A stretch of DNA of 64,000 bases from Eumeta japonica (Eukaryota > Arthropoda > Insecta > Lepidoptera > Psychidae): the NCBI GenBank assembly GCA_005406025.1, contig BGZK01000014.1:1116001-1180000 (forward strand), read 5' to 3'. Positions 1-11,189 of this stretch are shown piece by piece. Made by a program: the position numbers and the translations under genes. The first letter of the stretch is position 1. Every line of letters begins with the position of its first letter. The notes below the pieces were generated by a model. That model saw only the letters and a list, made by a program, of their open reading frames with translations, made no database searches and was not told the origin of the DNA.

Positions 1-983
1 ATATAATTTAAAAATATTGCGATGTATTTTACAGTATCCGTTATGTCAGGTTTCTTCTTTCGTCCTACCGCTAAAACGTACCCTCTCAGGATATTTTTAT
101 TTAAGAATGACGGTTTGGATATTGCGCCCTTCCCGCTAACCCCATGCGTATTAGGGCCTGATACGACCGTTGTCACTAATGCGATAACAACAGCTACGAG
201 AAAAGGTTGTGTGCGCTCTCGACGACGCGAGGCATTGTTTAATTTGGTATAAATTAATAACTCAATTTGTTCCGTGGTTAAGATTCGAAATTGATAACTA
301 CTGAAGAAACTGAAAGACCCCCTCGCCTCCTCGTAATTATTCAATGAATAGGAATCCATAAATTAAAAGACATCTATGTTTACGATTGCGTTATGTTTTG
401 TTTGAGGTAAAAAAGTGAACGGCCAACTTCAATGGCGTAATACTTGTGTCGTTTATAAACAACTTTCATTACATTTATTGAAATTTCAACATGAAATCTC
501 GTAAAGAAGTATAACGTCGACATAAAAGCACTCATATCTTACATAATATAGTGTAAACAGAATATATCACTTACAGAGTGTATTTAAGGTAGACTAACAG
601 CTGTATTCGTTAACGACACTATGTGCTCTCTAACGTCATGCGTTTGCTTGTGTTTCATTTTCTATGCCAAAAATTTGAACAAAAAGCGTATACATTTTCG
701 AATTTTTCGCTTAAAAAACTGTCCTCGTTCATGAATACGAATTTAGTCTACCTCAAACACATTCGTGTTTTATTAGATAATGGCATAGTGGTCTTTTACC
801 AAATATGAAATAAATTTACCACGAATTGCTAAATAATCTTCTTTTAAGGGGAAAGGCAGGATTGTAAAGGCCGCCGATGCCAGACTCGAAATAGGTGACC
901 ATTTACGAGGAATATGAAACAAACACTCGTGTGCGAATTAAACGTATGATACGAAATATAGGGTCGAGTTAAACCTTCTCATT
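1..983. other. AT-rich non-coding DNA
   Basis: No exon, RNA gene or recognisable repeat was seen. The short open frames at 22-252 and 623-808 lack any family resemblance or codon bias. Confidence 0.5.
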
Positions 984-1275
984 AACCGACTTCAAAAACC
1001 AAAGGAGGAAATTCTATATTCGTCTCTGTGTTATATATTTATGTATATTTAGCGATAATATTGTCAATTGTGGACCGATTTCATTTTTTTTTTAAAGAAA
1101 GGGTATACTCCCGAGGTGATCCCCATCGTCACCAAGTTAGGATTTGATGATGGAATCCTAGGGAATTCGAGGCATAACCTCAAATATTATAGACACGTAT
1201 AGTGTGAGCTCTTTTTTTAGTTATTCAAGGTTTTGCGTCTGGTAGTTATCGTCTCATGTTGTTGATGATGCAAAT
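984..1275 (+). repeat. Dispersed lepidopteran 'accgacttc' repeat, copy 1
   Basis: It begins with accgacttcaaaaaccaaagg and continues with a gtggaccgattt module, ending with 'caaatattatagacacgta' and 'gttattcaaggttttgcgtct' blocks. The same order of blocks recurs at 23662-23890, with the same terminal 'cctcaaatattata' and 'ttattcaag.gttggcgtctg' sections. This matches a non-autonomous repeat known to be abundant in Lepidoptera; the superfamily is not established here. Confidence 0.65.
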
Positions 1276-1793
1276 CATAGTACGTACTCCTTAGCGGTTA
1301 AAATTTAGGGAATAATACTGCATTTTGTCGCCAGAAATCTTCAATGGCTATTAGTAAAACCTAGTATACACAGAATATTCCTTATTAATTTATCTACACA
1401 TTTTCATTCATTTATATTTAGGAGCGCACAGAATTTCTTTAGCGATAACAATAGAAAAAGGACGAGTGTATTTAATGTAGATGTGAATAAAAATGTGACT
1501 TGCATGAATTGTGGAACTTGCAAATTATAACTAATACAAATAACTTATACGATTTTTATATGAATAATTAGGTAGTTGTACTTCAACTAAGAATGTAAAG
1601 ACTTGAGAATGATTACTAGTGGATAATAAATTCGGGATCGCAATTTTCACTTGTTCCGTACAGAAGTAAAAGAGATGCCTGGTTAATTTTATTAACTATG
1701 TCTTAAAATTAATGCAAAATAACTAAAAAAATTATGAACTTATAATTACCTGATAACTGAAAATGTGAAATAAAAAAATTTAATAAAACATAT

Positions 1794-2078
1794 CGCCTTC
1801 AGAAACCTATTTAAATAATTAATTGCTTAAACCGTTCTTCAAAAACAAGTAATTAGTAATTTTTGGAGTTGGTTCTAGCTAAAGTAAGACAATAGAACAT
1901 CTAATTTATATACATGAATATGAAACTTTAAATATGGAGTCAAAAAGGAGTTCTGTTACTTTTAAGGAGAGGCATGTGTTAATTTTACCTTTAGCTGAAA
2001 CCTACTCCGAAAACAATAAAATAGCTGTTTTTGAAGACTGTTTTAACAATTAATTATTTGAATAGGTTTTTGAAGGCG
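1794..2078. mobile_element. Foldback/MITE-like element with about 90-bp inverted arms
   Basis: The left arm (1794-1884, starting cgccttcagaaacctattta) and the reverse complement of the right arm (1989-2078, starting cgccttcaaaaacctattca) align along their full length with scattered mismatches. The spacer is about 104 bp. A single-arm relative ('catttaaataggtttttaaaggcc') lies near 5300-5370. No coding sequence is present. No target duplication could be fixed. Confidence 0.65.
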
Positions 2079-5000
2079 GTTATTACTTTTTTTTTGAACT
2101 ATTTGTTTTATGTTTATGTACTTATTCAACATGGTTATTAAACAGAACGCGACGACGTATAATCCTTAGTGCCTTAATTTAATTATGTAGATAGCGTACG
2201 AATTATGCACTGTTTCTAACTAATTACGTGAAACTCGTCAAAGCCTATTCCGTATGCAAAACGGCAGACGGAATATATACAGTCCTGTAAACAAGTTAGT
2301 TTATCTATAAATCGCGAATTTAATGGCTTGCAACCTTTATTGCTTGTATATTAGGTAGCAGATATCCGGATATACTGCTCGAAATAATATACTCAACGCC
2401 CGATAAATATTTTGAGAGTTCCAAAATCCTTACGTTAGACTTTCGACATAGTTTCACGTCAATGGGAACTCCCTTCCCTTTCCTTTTTGAGGGAAAAACC
2501 GGAGTAACTTTTATTTGACCGTGCGCTTCGAGAACTTTGTATCATATGAAAATGCAGCTTAAAATTGTTACGCACATTATATTCCTTGAGTATCCTGTTC
2601 GATTTTAGCACAAACATATAATTTGGCCAATCGTTACGTACCCTACGTAACCTCAAAAAGAGTGAGTAATTTTAACATATCTCATTAATTGCTAACTTAC
2701 TAAATTGATACTTAAACCAACACACGCATACCCAGTACCACCACAAGCACACTCAGACACAAACGCATGCGTACATACATACATACGGCCGAAATGCCGC
2801 TCGAAAAGTTTTTAGTTATTGCCTCCGCCATATTGTTTGATACGTATGGGCCCCCAGCGGGTAGACGCAGGTTTATGGCGTTCCCCGGCCTCAAATTATG
2901 TACGGGCCGGGGACCCGAGCCCCGTGGCCGCCTCCGGCGTGCGCTTTATGTTTAGACTGCGGAGACTTCCCGAACTGATACATTCCGGCTTATTTTTGCA
3001 ATATTAAAAAAAATCCTGGAACTTTCTTAAAACCTTTATTAGAAGTTAACAGGCAAAAATCGATCCATAATTAAAATCGGGCATAGTAATTGTTTTAAAC
3101 TCTTTTCTCTGATTTGTTTTGGAATATTACAAAATAATTAATATTTAATATCAATTTCTTATTATAATATATTAATAATAAAAATCTTTTTCAATAAGAA
3201 AAGAGTACTTTTGTCAATTTTTTTTCAATCATAAAACGTAGACATCGATGCCATATGCTTACTTCGTATTCGTTCATTATCCTTATCATTATCACTCTTA
3301 TTAACACATAAGAATGATAATGTTTCAATATATAAGCTCTGTATGGCTACATAGATACGTGGTCCATAACAGCTTCCAGGCAAATCTCAATGGTTTTTAA
3401 TTACTTATTTTGTTTGACTATTAATACTAATGGTATTTATTGATGCTTTATCTAGACTGATAATTTAAATACCGGTACTGCGTCGCATAAAAAGAACATA
3501 TGTAAACGAATGTTTTGTACAAAACGTCGCAGAAATCACTCAATGGAGTCATGAATACGAAAAGAATGAGTTTTCAAAGTGGGAGGGTCTCCTATGGACA
3601 TTGAATTCATTTCCGTGGGGCTGCTCCGCCGTACCGACTTCTGGTATGTATGTATTCGGCATGTTTTCCTAAACACAAAAAATGCAGTAGTTACTTTTTA
3701 AAGGAATAAAGGAGTTAGCTATGACGTAGTGAAGATGGCGGCCGAGCCTATTCTATTGTGCGGCATTACTAAATAACTTCTGGAGTGATTTACGTATTGG
3801 TGCGAAAAGTTGATTTTGGTCGATTTCATTAGGAAATTGTTTTCAATTGAGTTAAATTTTTTAATGTATTATTGTGTTTTTGGTTTTTTTTTTATTTCTT
3901 TATGATATGGTTTTTGAACTGATTTCCATTGAGCTTGCTATAGTGAAAGCTTGAAACCCGAATCAAAATTTGACAATAGTAAATTGTATTGTCAGGAACA
4001 TTTTCTTTAGAGCGCGACAACTTATCAATATTGTATAATATTGTTTAATGTAATATAAATATTGTAGACAAAGACAAATCATCAAACAACATTATATTAT
4101 CTCAATCGAAAATATAAGTTAAATATAAAAGTGAAACTTTGTTTTTATTTTTTCGTCCATAAATTCTCAAATTTGAGCATAGGATGGCTAAAACATAGGA
4201 CGAGAATTGCAGTCGATGACAAAACTGGGATCGAAACTTAAAATGTGACTCGGAGCGAAACCGAAATCGGAAATGAGAACGCGACTGACATTAAAATTAA
4301 AATTAACATTAACAGCTGGGATAAAGGTGATGTCCAGAATCAGACTAAAACCAGCAGTATTGAGAATGACAACGAGTGTAGGTCATAACTCGAACTGATT
4401 CTGGGATCGGAATCACTATATAAAGCAAGATTGTTGTGTCAGATTTTAATTACCCCACTGCTAAAGCTCCTGTGCAGTTTCTTTTTTTTATATCAGATCG
4501 ATAGGCTTAGATTTTAAGCGCTACGAGTTTCCCAGCGTCAGTTGGGGAGTTGCTAATGACAGTTGTCATTAATATACTGATAACGTCCGGGCCGAACGGC
4601 TTAATGTGCGTTCCGAAGTTTTTGAAACTCATTTGTCAATTTACCCGGTGTTTTAAGATTGAACCCAGTATCACCTAGTTTGAAAGCAACACTTTTCCAC
4701 CCTAAGCCATCACCGTAATCACTTAACCGTCAAGCTGTCACTTTTGAAAGGGAAATTGGCGTCAATCTCCTTTCTGAGCTGATCAAAGGATGTAATAATT
4801 TTATTTACGTCCATACGAGGGACGCTGTGGGGATAAGTTAGTAGATAAATATAACAAAGAAAATTGATACTAAAGACGGTCGTATTTGTTTAGGTATCTT
4901 TTAGTATTAAGACAAGTTAGGCAGGCCCAATTTTGTTTATAAATAGATCGTAAAATCAATAGATTACCGTAGCATTATTCGCTCTCATTTTTGACGAGAA

Positions 5001-5860
5001 TATAAACATAATATTTTCTTCAAGTTGTTCTCAGAAAGTGAGTAATTGGCCAATTACCGCCACGGAACTTATCTTAATTTGGACTTCGGAGGTACTTCCG
5101 AGTAATTTAGAAAGTTGATTAAAAATATTTGTTTCTTGTAATTACGTGCATGCATATTAAGAATTGGATGTTACGTTTGAAATTAGACAAGGAAATGGTT
5201 TTGAGCATAAGCGTACTAAGATATTATTTACAGAAAACGACAGATGTTGGCGTTTGATTACAAACGCGACGAGCAGTGCGAGATGGACAGATTCCGAAAA
5301 CAACTAATCAGTGCTTTTTGGAATCTGTTTAAACAGTCATTTAAATAGGTTTTTAAAGGCCTTTTTTAATTTTATATTTTTATTTACATTTGCATATGGT
5401 TTGTTTTTAGTTGTAGTGAAACAAATTGTCGACTGTATAATTGATAAACGTCAGTGTCTTCCGACGTAGTGCGATTTGAAAGACATTTCGCGTCAAAATC
5501 TAATAGCCATCCTTTTACTGTTTTTTTTTCGTATTCTTTTTTTTTTCTTTCTTCCATATTCCAGCAGAAATGGCGTGGAAATTCAAAAAATATTGGTAGT
5601 AAAGCAGTTGGTATTCGGGCATTTTGGGTCTCGATTTGTTTTTGACATCTGAACTATACATATATCCTGTACTGATTTTTTTCTAATATAAGAACATACA
5701 GTGAAAGGAAATATTGCTACATACAGAAAACAACATTAACTCCGTCGACAAAAAATACGTTTTAAACTATGTTTTGATGTGTAGTTTTACAACTAAATGA
5801 TGTTTTTACCTCCTTCGTAAAGCATAACCTTCTCATGGTCGCCGAAAGAGGGGGTGCAAC
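2079..5860. other. Non-coding stretch with one GC patch and a quasi-periodic segment
   Basis: Mostly AT-rich DNA. A GC-rich patch at about 2845-2960 has overlapping short open frames but no splice logic or family match. A 6-nt quasi-periodic segment lies at 4195-4420. A fragment related to the 1.8 kb foldback arm is at about 5300-5370. I see no gene here. Confidence 0.5.
4195..4420 (+). repeat. Quasi-periodic 'gggatcgaaac/gaaatcggaa' segment
   Basis: Short degenerate motifs of about 6 nt built on gaaatcgg and gggatcga recur irregularly. The same texture, in either orientation, appears at 18540-18605, 24950-25090, 46370-46580, 50050-50180, 30270-30330 and 58740-58830. In the last two cases it lies just inside a gcgggt..actgctagt terminus, suggesting it is part of a Helitron-like family. 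Confidence 0.5.
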
Positions 5861-5869
5861 GGTGTGCAC

Positions 5870-6138
5870 TTGCGCTTTTCCGGTTTTGCCTATGTGCGAA
5901 GAAAACGCACTGAAATAAATGTAAAAATGAAATATCTGTTATTAGTATGCACCTTCTTGAAAATAATTATGCCGGCGCCGATGACCCTCCCACAATTTTT
6001 AACTATTCGTGCCGACAGCTTGGCCCGCTCTCACGAACATGGAGCGACTGTTTTAACATGACTTCGAGTCAAGATTCGAACCTGAAACCTTCTGGTTGAA
6101 AGACAAAGTTGTCGACCGCTCAGCCAACGGCCCGAGTA
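5870..6138 (-). mobile_element. tRNA-derived SINE, minus strand
   Basis: Read on the minus strand from about 6138, it has an A box (tggctgagcgg) and a B box (ggttcgaatc) spaced as in a tRNA, with a leader gggccgt upstream. A 3' acceptor-stem partner is missing, so this is a SINE head and not a working tRNA. The body continues toward lower coordinates; its 3' end near 5870 is approximate. Confidence 0.6.
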
Positions 6139-6678
6139 ATATCGCATATCGTTTACCAAAATCTTTCATCGGTTCTTATTCATGATTTATTAATAACTCT
6201 GATAAGCTGATTTTTCGGATATTGCATGTATTTGACGCATTTAGGCCAATATAGGGTCTGCAGACTATTCGTATATTTTCAAGTTATCGAGAAATATTCC
6301 TTTCAATATTGATATTCGTAATGATACACATAATTTGGGTCGGGTACTTATCTATTCCTGACCGTTGTGACATACGATCGTCAGGTTTTGATATTTCATT
6401 TATTTTCGAACTCGCCAAAGATTTTTTTGTATGAGTTTCGGTTTCTAGCGAGAATTCGAGGCAAATTCATGAACCTTTATATTAATTTAAACTTTTCATT
6501 TGCTACTTTTTGAGACACACAGAATCAATTTCCGGCTAAATTTCAGAGTACAAAATTTTTCTTTTTAACACTAAATTAGTTTTAAATATTGAGCGAAATA
6601 CTCAAATATAAATAAAAAAAAATAGTTAAAATCTGGGGTATTTCAGTCTACATTGTACATTTTTTAAAACATTGTAAT

Positions 6679-7319
6679 TAGTTATGAGCAAAATAGGTCT
6701 TGGTTTTCCAGTCTTGGTCTTGGTCTTGCGAAAAAGCGAGACCAATGCTATCCTTAGTCTATCAAGACCGAAACCAAGACCGAATAAACAAGAACGATAC
6801 TAATACCAAGACCGATTATGCAAGACCAAGATCAAATAAGCAAGACTCAACTGAAAATTCTTACTAACAGTGTTTATATGAGATAAAATATTTGTAACAG
6901 CGTTAACATATTCTTTTCTCGGAACAATATAGTTGGCGTATCGAATTGTCAGTCAGAATTTAGGTTTAAAAAATGTTTGTCGATAAAAGCTCAATGTTAA
7001 AAAAAATATTTAAAAATGGTTGTTAGACCTTATTGCAAGACTAAGACCAAGACTAAAACCGGGTGAGCAAGATCAAGACCGAGACCAAGACTAGACGTGT
7101 TTGAGCAATCCCAAGACTAGACGTATTTGAGCAAGCCCAAGACTAGACGTATTTGAGCAAGCCCAAGACTAGACGTATTTGAGCAAGCCCAAGACTAGAC
7201 GTATTTGAGCAAGCCCAAGACTAGACGTATTTGAGCAAGCCCAAGACTAGACGTATTTGAAAAAGCCCAAGATCAAGACTATCCAAATCTTGGTCTTAGT
7301 CTTGCTTTGCTCATCACTA
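6679..7319. mobile_element. Non-autonomous hAT-type element (MITE) with 8-bp target duplication
   Basis: The flanks carry an exact 8-bp direct repeat, attgtaat (6671-6678 and 7320-7327). The ends are inverted: the left end starts tagttatgagcaaa and the reverse complement of the right end starts tagtgatgagcaaa, with one mismatch over 14. An 8-bp duplication with a tag-gatg-type terminus is characteristic of hAT transposons. The interior is made of 'aagaccaagac'-type motifs and a 26-bp tandem array. It has no coding capacity, so it would depend on a transposase encoded elsewhere. Confidence 0.82.
7087..7268 (+). repeat. Tandem array, 7 x 26 bp, inside the hAT-type element
   Basis: There are seven head-to-tail 26-bp units (aagactagacgtatttgagc plus aagccc). 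The middle five are essentially identical, while unit 1 has two substitutions and unit 7 has two. Near-identity suggests recent expansion. There are no unique spacers, so this is not a CRISPR-like array. Confidence 0.95.
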
Positions 7320-7327
7320 ATTGTAAT

Positions 7328-9378
7328 GTTTTTTTTTGTCCCCTAATTAGGTTCTTTATTTCACAAAAAAGAAGTTTTAACAGCTTTTTTTTTTGTGAAA
7401 CACCATTTATACTTACTGTTGTATTCAAATATACTATAAAATAGACCATACAATAAAAACGTTAGTGAAATATTTTTCACATAAAATACAATTTATATGT
7501 GGCCAAATAAAGCAACTATTTTAATAATATGGTGAGATAATTGACCAGATATTTTGTGATTAAACTCCAGTATTTACATTGAAATAAATTTAAAAACTAA
7601 AACGCATATGCTCTTTTACTTATAATTTTATATATATATTCTAACATTCATCGAAAGCTTCTATTGAGCTTCAAGGAATATTGCAATGTTTTCCTTTGCA
7701 CTTGCAATAATTTTGTAATAATATTATGGTCAAGTATGCTTTTGAAAATAATAATAAACCATCTGTAAAACACCATCGCTTAATGGAAAATGTTAACGTG
7801 TTTGATTTATAAAATCTGTAAATTTTCTTGGTCCGACTACTCTTAGCATTGTTGTTTACTGTTTTGTGTACGATCGAAACGATATGTTTATTAACTTTTT
7901 TAAATTGAAACAATATGTATTCACGACTTTATATACATCTAAAAAGTATTGTGGAAGCAGTCGTTCATAGGTAAATACATAATATTACAGGAATTTGAAT
8001 TGGTCTTCGTTTACTGACCAATTAAGTGTTGTAATTACGTGGTTCCGTAATTAATTTTCTTGTCACAGTATGGTTAACTGCATATTTTTTGTCTGTCGTA
8101 ATGTTTAATATTTATTTTAACTTCGAACCGCGATTTTGGTAGAATGTAGTAGTCGAGAACTTTATAGTACCAAAGACAATCTCACAGAATGTACATCGCG
8201 TAAGACAGCGATGTGTTCCACTAACCGTTTGCTGAGTGTTTTTCGAAATGATAATCGTGTATTTACTTATTTCGAAACCACACGTATGTCTAATTTTTTA
8301 ATATACCAAAAATGGATTACAGAAACTTAAGGCATTAATGCTGAATCACATAGCTTTAATCTTTTGTGGTTATAATATATCCAACAGCGATTTACATAGT
8401 CAAAATGTCAGACAAATAAGTAAAATTATATGTAATACTATATATTAATATACCCGATCGCGTGTTCTCGTAATCTGTAATACACAATACACGCATTTAC
8501 AACAAGCCTGCAGATAATGGATGTCGACACCATCATTATCGGCCGTATGAACGCGCCACGAACGCACAAAATAAGTCCCAAGTCAGACAGCGGCGCCAGA
8601 CGAGACCGCCGAAGGAGTCGAGGGCCGCGCCCTTAGGGCCGGCAGGTGCGCGCGCGCCCTCGTTACGGCGGCGCTCTCCGGCTCGCCTCTAATTGCTCAC
8701 ATTGTAAAGTTCGCGTTTCATGAATCTCCTGTTTCCTTTCCCCTTTTCTCTCATGTTGCTATTCGACAGCGGTTTCGTACTGAAAATCATTTATTTATCA
8801 CTACAAAGACTGTTAAGTGCGAGTTGATATTGTGCTTATTCTGTTCTGCACCGTAATGGAATTTTTTGTGCATGTAACTGTCATTCAACAAAATTCAATT
8901 TTGATTTGTTCATAGTGCGTGTTATTTGAATCGTTACAGCGGTGTGCTTCAAACTCTGGCGGTTTAAAGCGGTGCCCATCAAAACACGTCAAAAAAGTTG
9001 TTTTTAACTACACAATAGATATTTAACTAAGGTAAAATTACAGGTATTGGCTTTTGTGACATTAAATAACAAAAAATTTAATTTAAACTCTTTAATTTTT
9101 AACTAAAAAAGTTCACAGTTTATTATCGCTCATTAGTTTGAAGCACACTGCTGTAAGTTTGTAATAAGACATTACAATACCCAAATTGTGGTACAGTCCT
9201 TTTATTAAAAAAAAGTTACAGGAACAACAATAAAGCACTTCGATTCCATGATAGTCCTTCAACATGTCGTTCGTCCCGCCACCTTTGATTTTTTCATAGT
9301 TATTGGAGTAATGTATTTGGGAATTATTCGATATGAGCAAGGAACGCTTTCCAAAAATTTTCACATAATTAATGATGG
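7328..9378. other. Non-coding DNA with a GC-rich island
   Basis: AT-rich except for about 8560-8700, which is CG-dinucleotide rich (gcgcgcgcgccctcgttacg and neighbours). The island shows no open splice-consistent exon. It may be a conserved non-coding or regulatory element; no direct evidence. Confidence 0.45.
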
Positions 9379-9386
9379 GTCAGAAT

Positions 9387-10551
9387 TAGTGTTACGGATG
9401 CAAAAATTTACACATCCGCGGATGCAGATGCGGATTACTAGAAGTTCACATCCGCGGATGCGAATTTGATACGGATGCGGATGCGATGCGGATGCGGATT
9501 TTGGGCTTTTAAAAGGATAATTGTTTAAATGTAAATTGTAAAAAAAACTAAAAGTAAATAATACGCATTATGATTGAAATTTTTAAAAATAAAAAAAGCC
9601 AATGTGGTGTGCGTTTTCAAATTTCATTTTAAACATAATTTGGAACGAACTTTGGATTCTTGTTAGTGCTAAAAAAACTTAAGAAGTGAATATTTTCACT
9701 AATACCATTTTTTATTTTAAATTTAATATAGAAAATAACATAAAATCATGTGACCAATAACAACAATATATTTTAGTCACACTACAATATAATAAAATAA
9801 GGAAGGATTATAGATATTGGCCCTTTTAGCACCAAGTATAATTATCATGATTTGAAATGAAAACAGTAAATTTTTAATAAAATTAAATTAATTTATCTAA
9901 CCGTAACTAAGTTTGTAAAACATGATTGTAAATCCGATATACCGATATTTTCGATACATACCTGCTTCATCATTTTTTTCTCTTCTTCAGTTCCTTTTCT
10001 TTATTCGCACTTTGGAAGAAACAAAACTCCTCCGGGTATATTGATTTCAGGTGATTTTTCAAAGAAGTAGTAGTGCGTCCCTTCCGCGAGTAACTTTTAT
10101 TATATATCTTACACTCCGACTTCTCCGGATAATTTTTGTCTATTGTAAAATAAGTCCAGATACTGCTTTTTATTGGTGGCGATATTTCACTACAATATTT
10201 ATATCAAAATATTCATTAAACACGCAAAAAACTATGAAGTTCACAGTAAACACTCACTGTAACTATAATTTATTGATAATGAGAAAAAAACACAACAAAC
10301 AAAACCTGTAGGATCTTGTTACCAATATGCGCCTTCCTAGTCGTCAGTTACCGAAGGAAGTTAGCAATTACCAAAACAAACGCGAAGCACGTACCACTCA
10401 GGCTCCGCTCACTTTCTTTACATGTAGTTACTTGATGATTTGAATCTGCATCCGTAAAAACTCCGCATTGATTGATGCGGATGCAGATGTGTGAATTAAT
10501 GCGAATATTCCGCATTTACGGATGCGGATGCGAATATTCGGAACACCCGTG
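9387..10551 (-). mobile_element. Degenerate hAT element with 8-bp target duplication and subterminal repeats
   Basis: The flanks carry an exact 8-bp direct repeat, gtcagaat (9379-9386 and 10552-10559). Both ends have similar inverted termini (left tagtgttacggat; right, reverse-complemented, cacgggtgttccgaat). Both subterminal regions are packed with gcggatg/catccgc motifs, which in hAT elements typically serve as transposase binding sites. A minus-strand remnant of a BED zinc finger lies inside. The element is 1165 bp, too short for a full hAT transposase, so it is an internally deleted derivative. Confidence 0.8.
9970..10194 (-). pseudogene. BED-type zinc-finger remnant of a hAT transposase
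   Basis: An uninterrupted minus-strand frame of about 74 codons reads SSIWTYFTIDKNYPEKSECK, then a KSYSRKGRTTTSLKNHLKS block and YPEEF, followed by a Lys-rich tail and two stops. The order W-x-Y-F ... C ... TTSLKNHL ... is that of the BED finger at the N-terminus of hAT transposases, where it binds element ends. The second zinc-ligand Cys is replaced (CKIY) and the final His is replaced by Tyr, so the finger is inactive. No catalytic core follows. Confidence 0.72.
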
Positions 10552-10939
10552 GTCAGAATCTTCTTTCTCGTTTGACACGAATATTTTAAATGTCTTAATT
10601 GTTTATCCCCTTATTTTATTTTTTAACCTGCCCGATGACGTGTAAAAATATTCTGTTTTGACAGTCTTTCATATCTATTGGCCCTTGCTATTTCGAAACG
10701 TTTATTTTGTGTATTAAACATGCAATCAGTTCAAATCGGGGCATTATGTCTATTTTATATTTATCACATGTTAATCTTTGAGTTCGAAGTGTATTCGAGA
10801 GAAATGATTTTAAGTCTAGACCGGACGATGTCGTTCCAAATAGAATTTCAATTTTGCTAGTACAGGATCTCGTGCTGAGAGAAATTTGTAAATTATCTAA
10901 TTTGAAGCATCAATATAACAAGACGAATTTTGTCCCCAG

Positions 10940-11116
10940 GCTCAGTCCAATTTGGCCGAACATCGTGCCCTCGTCGAAGGTAAGCTGTCGGCCCTGGCCA
11001 AGTACGGGGCGCGGCTGGACGCGGCCATAGCGTGGGCCATGGAGGCGCGCACGCGCATGGCCATAGCGCGCGACCTGCCGCCCGCCGAGAGCGCCCGCAT
11101 CCACGACAGTTTGGCG
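10940..11116 (+). CDS. Internal exon of a spectrin-repeat protein (nesprin/Msp300-like or dystrophin-like)
   Basis: A 177-nt exon (59 codons, phase 0 at both ends) follows a pyrimidine-containing acceptor ending in ccccag and precedes a donor reading gtagta. It encodes an Ala/Arg/Glu-rich, strongly helical peptide beginning AQSNLAEHRALVEGKLSALA and ending ARIHDSLA. A Trp in the AIAWAMEARTRM stretch fits the conserved helix-A Trp of spectrin repeats. GC content and codon use stand out sharply from the AT-rich flanks, and the frame is open throughout. It joins in frame to the exon at 15224, and the Trp-to-Trp distance across the junction is about 74 residues, as expected for one spectrin repeat. 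Such repeats form rod domains in cytoskeletal linkers at the nuclear envelope or muscle membrane. Family assignment is from fold pattern only; the exact orthologue is uncertain. No upstream exon was recognised in this window. Confidence 0.8.
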
Positions 11117-11189
11117 GTAGTATACAATTGCTTAGTGTTGATTATATTTTTGTAACGTCGTTAATATGAGTAACCACTTATATTTAGTT

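Noticed and set aside
6060..6138. Functional tRNA gene on the minus strand
   Set aside because: The A and B boxes are good, but no acceptor stem can be closed and SINE-like sequence follows; called a SINE head.
7087..7268. CRISPR-like array
   Set aside because: The seven units are contiguous 26-bp tandem copies with no spacers, inside a hAT-type element in eukaryotic DNA.
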